Source of the DNA: Saccoglossus kowalevskii
Lineage: Eukaryota > Hemichordata > Enteropneusta > Harrimaniidae
Length of the DNA: 12,991 bases
Assembly: GCF_000003605.2 (NCBI RefSeq)
Contig: NW_003119937.1
Span: 69,877-82,867, forward strand
Direction of reading: 5' to 3'
In this document: positions 8,009 to 12,991 of the stretch, piece by piece
Position numbering within the stretch: the first letter of the stretch is position 1
How the letters are laid out: the number at the start of each line of letters is the position of its first letter
Made by a program: the position numbers and the translations under genes
Notes under the pieces: generated by a model
Seen by the model: the letters and a program-made list of their open reading frames with translations, nothing else
The model's database searches: none
What the model was told of the DNA's origin: nothing

Positions 8009-8106
8009 TGACTTGGTCAAACACACATTCCAGCACATGACTCTGTCCTGACTCTCGACTCATGCCAAGATTTGTAACATGAACAACACTAATACATGTA
8101 ATAGCA
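8009..8106 (-). CDS. candidate coding exon (98 nt, phase 2 to 1)
   Basis: On the minus strand the acceptor is GCTTCTCCTATCACAG| and the donor is AGTCA|GTAAGT. One frame is open: AITCISVVHVTNLGMS, then RESGQSHVLECVFDQV. The other two frames have stops. It lies upstream of the 84-nt exon on the same strand and could belong to the same gene. However, it ends in phase 1 while the 84-nt exon must start in phase 0, so a connecting exon not found here would be needed. The product was not recognised. Confidence 0.45.
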
Positions 8107-8665
8107 CTGTGATAGGAGAAGCTCAAAAACTAAAGTTGATTTAAACAGGAAAAATATCTTGCACAATAGTATAATCTAAGAACCTCGTCAAAATAATGTG
8201 AATAATTAAGCTCAATTGCCCAGTTTCAATAAACTGTGACTAAATAGTTTTTAGCATTTAAATGAAGGACAAATTACTTTTGAAAGCCAGCACAATGTAC
8301 TCCAACAACATGTTCTTGAAATTAACAGGAGCTCACTGTCAACATACTACTAATATTTTTTGTCTATAATTTTCAAAAATTAGTAATCCAACTCTACACA
8401 TATTTGCTTGTACTGTTGAGTTCCAAAAAAATATGTATGAATACATAGACCATTAGCTTTTCAATCTAGTACTAAGTGTTTAACGCCAAACAAAAGCACA
8501 ATATAAACAGAAATGGAGCATTATTAAAAGTTAACTTCTCTGTGAAGTGTTTTTTAAGACTTGTACATGTATACATAAAATATAAATATATAAAAAAGAG
8601 AAAAACTGCAAACATAATATATTACTGTAACATTTTATTAGAATTAGCATATTGGAGAATTTGTT
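8107..8665. other. AT-rich stretch, nothing recognised
   Basis: No supported exon, RNA gene or clear repeat. The plus-strand open frame at 8476-8667 is Lys/Asn/Tyr/Ile-rich, as expected from AT-rich noise. Confidence 0.5.
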
Positions 8666-8700
8666 AGTCCCTGTTCGGACGAAGTCTGAAAATGGGGACT
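8666..8700. repeat. imperfect palindrome at the start of the GTCC-rich repeat
   Basis: AGTCCC (8666-8671) pairs with GGGACT (8695-8700). Inside it TTCGGAC pairs with GTCTGAA around a GAA loop, with one G-T pair. The whole makes a 35-base hairpin that looks like the terminal structure of a mobile repeat. AGTCCC/GGGACT is also the end motif of family A. Confidence 0.65.
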
Positions 8701-9700
8701 TATAATTCGGTCTCCGTCCGTGCGTCCATCCGGAGTCTATCTCAGAATCCCTTGGACCGATTCCGTTCATTCTTTGCATGTGCCTAGTACTTTATCTGGG
8801 ACATATGCACATGCTGTGGTTTAGCGATTGGATTCAAAATGGCTGACTGGCAGCCATCTTGTTTTTTGAAAATGTTGTATTTTGGACATGCTCTGTCAGT
8901 TTTCATTCAAATTCGGTACATAGATTATACATATTAGGATACAAGTCTATGATGATTTATTTCACAATTGGATCAAAGATGGCAGACTGGCAGCCATCTT
9001 GTTTTTTGAAAATGTCGTATTTTGGACATGCTTTGTCAGTTTTCATTCAAATTTAGTACATCGATCATACATGTTAGGATACATGTCCCTGACCGTCCGT
9101 GAGTTCCCGAGTCTGTCCATTCGTCCGTCCGTCTGTCAATAGTCATATTTCAGAATCCTGTGGACCGATTCCGTTCATTATTTGCATGTGTCTAGTACCT
9201 TATGTAGGACATATGCACATGCAGTGGTTTAGCGTTTCGATTCAAAATGGCCGACTGGCAGCCATCTTGTTTTTTTGAAAATGTTGTATTTTGGACATGC
9301 TTTGTCAGTTGTCATTCAAACTTGGTACATATATTATACATGTTAGGTTACATGTCCATGACAATTTATTTCGCAATTGGATCAAAGATGGTCGACAGGC
9401 AGGCATCTTGTTTTTGTTTTTTTATGCGGTATCTTGGAAGTGCTCTGTCAGTTTTCATTCAAATTTGGCAAATACATGTACTTTATACATGTTAGGATGC
9501 ATGTCCATGACAATTTGTTTCAAAATCTGGTCAAGGATGACCGATTGACAGCAATCCTTACTACTATATTTCCACAATTTATGTATCATTTTCATTCGTA
9601 ATTGGCACATACATCGTATATATCAGTGTGTTTCATAATCAGATCAAAGATGGCCAAATAACTGCTGTTTATATTTTTGGCCATATTACTACTACAGGGA
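8701..9700. repeat. repeat family C: GTCC-rich leader plus 140-bp tandem units, in a 408-bp higher-order array
   Basis: Units are marked by ATGGCNGACTGGCAGCCAT at 8839, 8979, 9247 and 9388, with decayed units near 9537 and 9650. Each is followed by CTTGTTTTTTGAAAATGT, ATTTTGGACATGCT, CAGTTTTCATTCAAA and TACATGTTAGGATACATGTC. Unit spacing is 140-141 bp. A leader with CGTCCGTGCGTCC, TGGACCGATTCCGTTCATT and GGACATATGCACATGC precedes units 1 and 3 (8701-8826 and about 9088-9238), so the larger period is 408 bp: leader plus two units. The long open frames here (8859-9056, 9247-9495 and others) come from the repeat and repeat their own residues; they are not taken as genes. Confidence 0.9.
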
Positions 9701-9763
9701 ACATGTGTTATGATGTAAATAAATGCAACTTGGAACTCAAGTTTCAAAGACACGCTCGCGACA

Positions 9764-9778
9764 CCCCCCCCCCCCCCC
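9764..9778. repeat. run of 15 C
   Basis: An uninterrupted C homopolymer follows CACGCTCGCGACA. Its length is likely to vary between individuals and to be prone to sequencing error. Confidence 0.95.
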
Positions 9779-10689
9779 ACTTTAATATGACAAGCACAAA
9801 GAGAACTTTCAAAAATTTAACTGGGACTATGTCATTTTCAATGACTTGTTTTATATAGACTATCAATTAAATAAATTAATCAACACAATAACTTGTTTTT
9901 GTAATTAAAAATGGGTACTCAGGTCTTGTGTTGCTTTCCATTCTTAGTAAATATATGTATTGGTATATAAAGTGAATGAATAAGGCCAAACAAATTTACA
10001 GCACTAAACCAGACCTACATTCTTGATGGTTCAACCTTGTACATTTTATGACCAGACTGGAAAGCAACCACTGGAGAGCACTATTTCTGTTTCTAGTTGC
10101 ATCAACTCTTTAAACCCAAATATACACCATTGTGTATTATTGAAATATAATTTCAAACACTGCTTTGAATAAAAAGTCCCTTCTATTTAATATTAAGAGA
10201 AGTGCTTTATTTTTAAGTTTAACATAAAATTTTAATAAATTGACCATCACACTGTCTGTCTACCTAACAAGATTAAATACATCAACAGTTTTCGGAACTA
10301 CATGTAGTACATGCATTCGTATAAAAAATATAATCATTTTTCTAATGATTACAATACAAATCAAATTAGTTTCTCTTTTCACAGTTACATGTAGGTAGGG
10401 TTCATAATTATGTCATTTTTGTCTGAATTGAAAGATATAATTATGAGACTACATACAGAGTGTGTATAAATAGGACATCAAGTGTTGAGCTGAAAGAAGA
10501 AATCGATTCCTCCTATAAATTGTCAGTTTCCAACTGTTAAGCTGTTTCATAGCAATGGAAGATATCAATATGTTTAAAATAACAGTCCTGACAGCCTCAA
10601 AGACGGGCATTTCAAAAATCATGAAGTGATGTTTCCGCTTTGCTAATAACATCATTGTAAATTAAATGAAGGATTGGATATACTATTTA
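9779..10689. other. AT-rich stretch without a supported gene
   Basis: It contains an 11-bp inverted repeat, GTTGCTTTCCA (9930-9940) and TGGAAAGCAAC (10058-10068). The minus-strand open frame 10655-10449 has no recognisable motif; it lies just downstream of the LINE relic at 10690-10905 in that strand's direction and could be decayed LINE sequence. A 24-codon plus-strand frame at 10555 is too short to support. Confidence 0.4.
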
Positions 10690-10905
10690 CTTCTCATGAT
10701 AAAGAACCTGTTTCTATATATAGTGGGAATGGTTAATCCTGTTAAAAAGCTTTGGAAAAACCTACAAAAAGAATGTAAAATCATTCCCTTCACACCAGGA
10801 GACTTTCCAAAAGCGACATGATGCACAAATAAATTATCAATAGTGCTGTGACCTTCACAAAAGCCAACTTGCCTGTCTGGGTCTGTAATTTATTTATAAT
10901 TTATT
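10690..10905 (-). pseudogene. relic of a LINE reverse transcriptase (motif 2a to motif A region)
   Basis: Read on the minus strand, QVGFCEGHSTIDNLFVHH (about 10870-10817) matches the Q-x-GF-x-x-G-x-STIDNIF block of invertebrate non-LTR reverse transcriptases. After a frameshift, FYILFVGFSKAF (10779-10746) matches motif A, normally F-V-D-F-x-KAF-D. The catalytic Asp is Gly here. Another shift gives NRINHSHYI, the usual segment after motif A. The spacing between the two blocks is roughly that of an intact enzyme. No YxDD segment follows. At least two frameshifts and a lost catalytic residue make it inactive. Confidence 0.75.
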
Positions 10906-11294
10906 CAAAATTAGGCCCATCTCAGGTAACCTGCATCAAGCAATCAGATTTTTAGATGAATTTTCCATTGAAATAGAAGTAAATGATCTTTTTCATTTGG
11001 TTTGAACATATCATAAAAGGATTACCAATTTAAATGTATGTTCATTAACCACTATTGTCATAATTTGTAACCTTCCATAATGTTAGATGTGATAGTTAAA
11101 ACTCTTTAATCGCATTTCAAACATCAGAAATAGTCTGATTTAACAAAGAGAAATGTAGAGAAAAAAACAGCAGCCCTCTGTGTGAAAAAACTTATTACTG
11201 ATTGGCTAATGTCCAGATCATTACAAAACGTCACTACACTTAGCGACATCAAATTTACAGTTGCTGCAATTGATCATACTGTTTTCGAATGCCA
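10906..11294. other. AT-rich stretch, nothing firm
   Basis: The part next to the LINE relic may be its decayed 5' continuation on the minus strand, but no motif could be read with confidence. The rest has no supported gene. Confidence 0.4.
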
Positions 11295-11720
11295 TTAAAG
11301 GCCCAGGTATACTATAAATACGCTCCTAAACAATAGGGATTATTTCCTTGCTTGTTACGCTGTAGTAAACAGCTCCAGCCAAGCTCCAGTGAAAACGGGT
11401 TTTCTCGAACTTACATGTCTATTATGTCGTGCCAAAATGGATGCATGTGACTATGAATATCACAGCAGTGACTGTGTGTAGTATTTATGACAATAAATAG
11501 TGTACGAGCTGAGATTTTGGCAGATAAAAGTAAAAAAACATGAACCGGGGAAAGGGATGCGCGACTAATCTTGAATAATTACTACTGACAATCAAAGTCG
11601 CGTGATGTTGGACCGCTGAAACAGGATGCGTCATAGGCTATGCAAGTGATTAATACCATGCATTAGAATAGCCACACCTCCAATTCACACTTGCCCAGGG
11701 CAAGTGAATTGGGCCTTTAA
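11295..11720. mobile_element. 426-bp MITE-like element with TTAA-flanked inverted ends
   Basis: TTAAAGGCCCA (11295-11305) and TGGGCCTTTAA (11710-11720) are perfect 11-bp inverted ends. If TTAA is the target duplication, the ends are AGGCCCA...TGGGCCT. TTAA targets are known for piggyBac and Kolobok transposons; assignment to either is inference. Just inside the right end, CCAATTCACACTTGCCC (11680-11696) pairs with GGGCAAGTGAATTGG (11698-11712) apart from two extra bases, a strong palindrome. There is no coding frame. Confidence 0.7.
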
Positions 11721-12180
11721 CACTTTCAGGATATTCTTTACTGTCATTGCCACAACAACAAAAAAGCAACATTGTCAGCTAAGTTGCTGACTGGATTGCT
11801 GCGCACGCCTGCAATCGTTGAGCGATTAGAACATTTTGGGTCAAACAACCTTAACAGTAGACATTAAACTAATAGTGGGTGACAAATTGAATATAAATAT
11901 CTTCATTTCACTCAATCATATAAATTTGTATATAATACATGGCAAAGTTATTTAACAAAATGTATGTACTGACAAAGTCTGAAATGTCAAGAAATCATCG
12001 CTCATGTTTCTGGTGCGTGTCATAGCACTTGTAAATATGCACACATTGAAAGGTGTATCCTTGTAAAAATGTTTTAGCTAACCAGTTCTAATACAAACAA
12101 GTGCATTGCAAACCAGACAGCAACTAAGCTGGCAATATTGCTGTTCAGAATAACATGGCGGTGACAGTAACAATTTATAG
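11721..12180. other. stretch upstream of the LINE relic, nothing recognised
   Basis: No gene was found. Loosely similar words (CAGCTAAGTTGCTGACTGG near 11778 and CAACTAAGCTGGCAATATTG near 12121) are too weak to call a repeat. Confidence 0.4.
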
Positions 12181-12991
12181 ATTTATGTAACAATATTTTC
12201 GATTTTTCCTAAGCAATGGTGTGAGGATATTATATTCCTGATACATAAGAATGGTTCTAGGAATAAGGCTTGTAATTATAGGGGTATCACATTACTACCA
12301 ATATTAAGTAAAATTTTCAATAGAAATTTATACAATAGGCTATATGGAATGAAATTACTGAATTTACTGGAGAAGAACAAGCAGGGTTTCAAGGCAGGGT
12401 ATAGTAACATATATATAACGTATTTATTATTCACACACTGATACAAAAATACCTTACAACCAAACAGGGACGTTTTTATTGTGCTTGTATCAACTTCGAA
12501 AAAGCATTTGGCAGGGTCAATAAGGTAACTTTATTTCTAACTTGATAAAGCAGGTATTTGAGGTCAAATGTATTCCACTTTTAACTATGTATTTACAAGT
12601 AAAATCATTTGTAAAATTTGCTTAACATGCCTAATACACCATTAATCCATGCTACAGTAAGACGGGAACTTGGTCGTCCCATCGTGTATTCTCTTTGTTT
12701 AGTTAGAATGGTGAAATATTGGCTGAAATGGTACAATTTTCAATGCACATTAGCTGACTAAAACAAAAAATGCTGGGTTAAATTATAAAAAGAAATGCTA
12801 TTTAGTTACGGATTTGGGGAGTTGTGGTATAACCAGGCTGTGGGCAATGAAAATGTGTTTCTTGGCTTGTTTTGTCAGCGGTGTTTCGACATTCATTTGA
12901 AAGATTAACATATATATCTGTATAAACTTCACCTGGAATTAGAATTGTATCTTGTAATTGAAATGAAAACAGCTTTTATTTCTTTTGTAAA
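12181..12991 (+). pseudogene. LINE reverse transcriptase and C-terminal relic, internally deleted, running off the window
   Basis: Frame one from 12181 gives FPKQWCEDIIFLIHKNGSRN, then CNYRGITLLPILSKIF and KQGFKAGYS. These are the W-x-x-x-I-x-x-x-HK-G, NYRGI-LL and Q-x-GF-x-x-GYS blocks of non-LTR reverse transcriptases. A frameshift at about 12438 leads to LIQKYLTTKQGRFYCA and CINFEKAFGRVNK (motif A, with Asn at 12492-12494 instead of the catalytic Asp). Another shift at 12541 gives LDKAGI, a TGA, then GQMYSTFN. From about 12636 the frame shows the far C-terminal part: TPLIHATVRRELGRP, RMVKYWLKW, YGFGELWYNQAVGNEN and LYKLHLELELYLVIEMKT. The part between, with motif B and the YxDD catalytic site, is missing. 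In-frame stops occur in several places. The 5' part (endonuclease) is absent. The clade within LINEs was not resolved. Confidence 0.88.

Noticed and set aside
8859-9858. Several plus-strand open frames with MADWQP- or FGHALSVF-like peptides
   Set aside because: They are translations of the 140-bp tandem repeat and repeat themselves with it; frames stop at random places between units.
10014-10070. Possible minus-strand exon ending in ATGTAG|GTCTGG
   Set aside because: Borders are weak, phases do not link to any other exon, and the segment is part of an inverted repeat.
10449-10655. Minus-strand open frame of 68 codons
   Set aside because: No motif recognised; at best decayed sequence downstream of the LINE relic.

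Overview
This is AT-rich eukaryotic nuclear DNA, most likely from a mollusc and probably a bivalve. The clues are frequent ACATGTA words, spliced exons with GT/AG borders, degraded LINE copies, and several repeat families built as short inverted ends around cores of about 140-157 bp tandem units. No prokaryotic operon, rRNA, tRNA or CRISPR array was found. Most of the long open frames are accidental.

Host gene (minus strand). Three exons chain together with matching phases. They are 6631-6548 (84 nt, phase 0 to 0), 5821-5772 (50 nt, phase 0 to 2) and 210-113 (98 nt, phase 2 to 1). Together they give 77 residues of a Lys/Glu/Pro/Thr-rich protein ending in a likely coiled-coil helix. I do not recognise the family. 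A further exon-like block, 8106-8009 (98 nt), has good splice sites but its phase does not connect directly to the 84-nt exon. The gene appears to continue past the left edge. The exons are tiny, and almost everything between them is repeat-filled intron (726 bp and 5561 bp).

Layout. 113-210: exon. 329-575: repeat family D, copy 1. 701-950: 80-bp tandem repeat. 1125-2281: repeat family A, copy 1. 2423-2600: LINE endonuclease relic, minus strand. 2674-3204: repeat family D, copy 2, with inverted ends. 3258-5310: a third family A copy split by a 1.9-kb inverted-repeat element (3282-5196), which itself contains a smaller one (3989-4713). 5772-5821: exon. 6297-6554: 26-bp minisatellite that starts at the donor site of the next exon and copies that donor about ten times. 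6548-6631: exon. 6714-7600: family A, copy 2. 8009-8106: possible exon. 8666-9700: GTCC-rich leader and 140-bp tandem repeats, related to family A but in the opposite orientation. 10690-10905: LINE reverse transcriptase relic, minus strand. 11295-11720: short element with TTAA-flanked inverted ends. 12181-12991: LINE reverse transcriptase plus C-terminal relic, plus strand, running off the window.

The most notable points are the minisatellite that multiplies a 5' splice site, the nested insertions that give a relative order of events, and a shared 19-bp imperfect palindrome (ATGGC...GCCAT, YY1-like half sites) placed about every 140-150 bp in two oppositely oriented repeat families.
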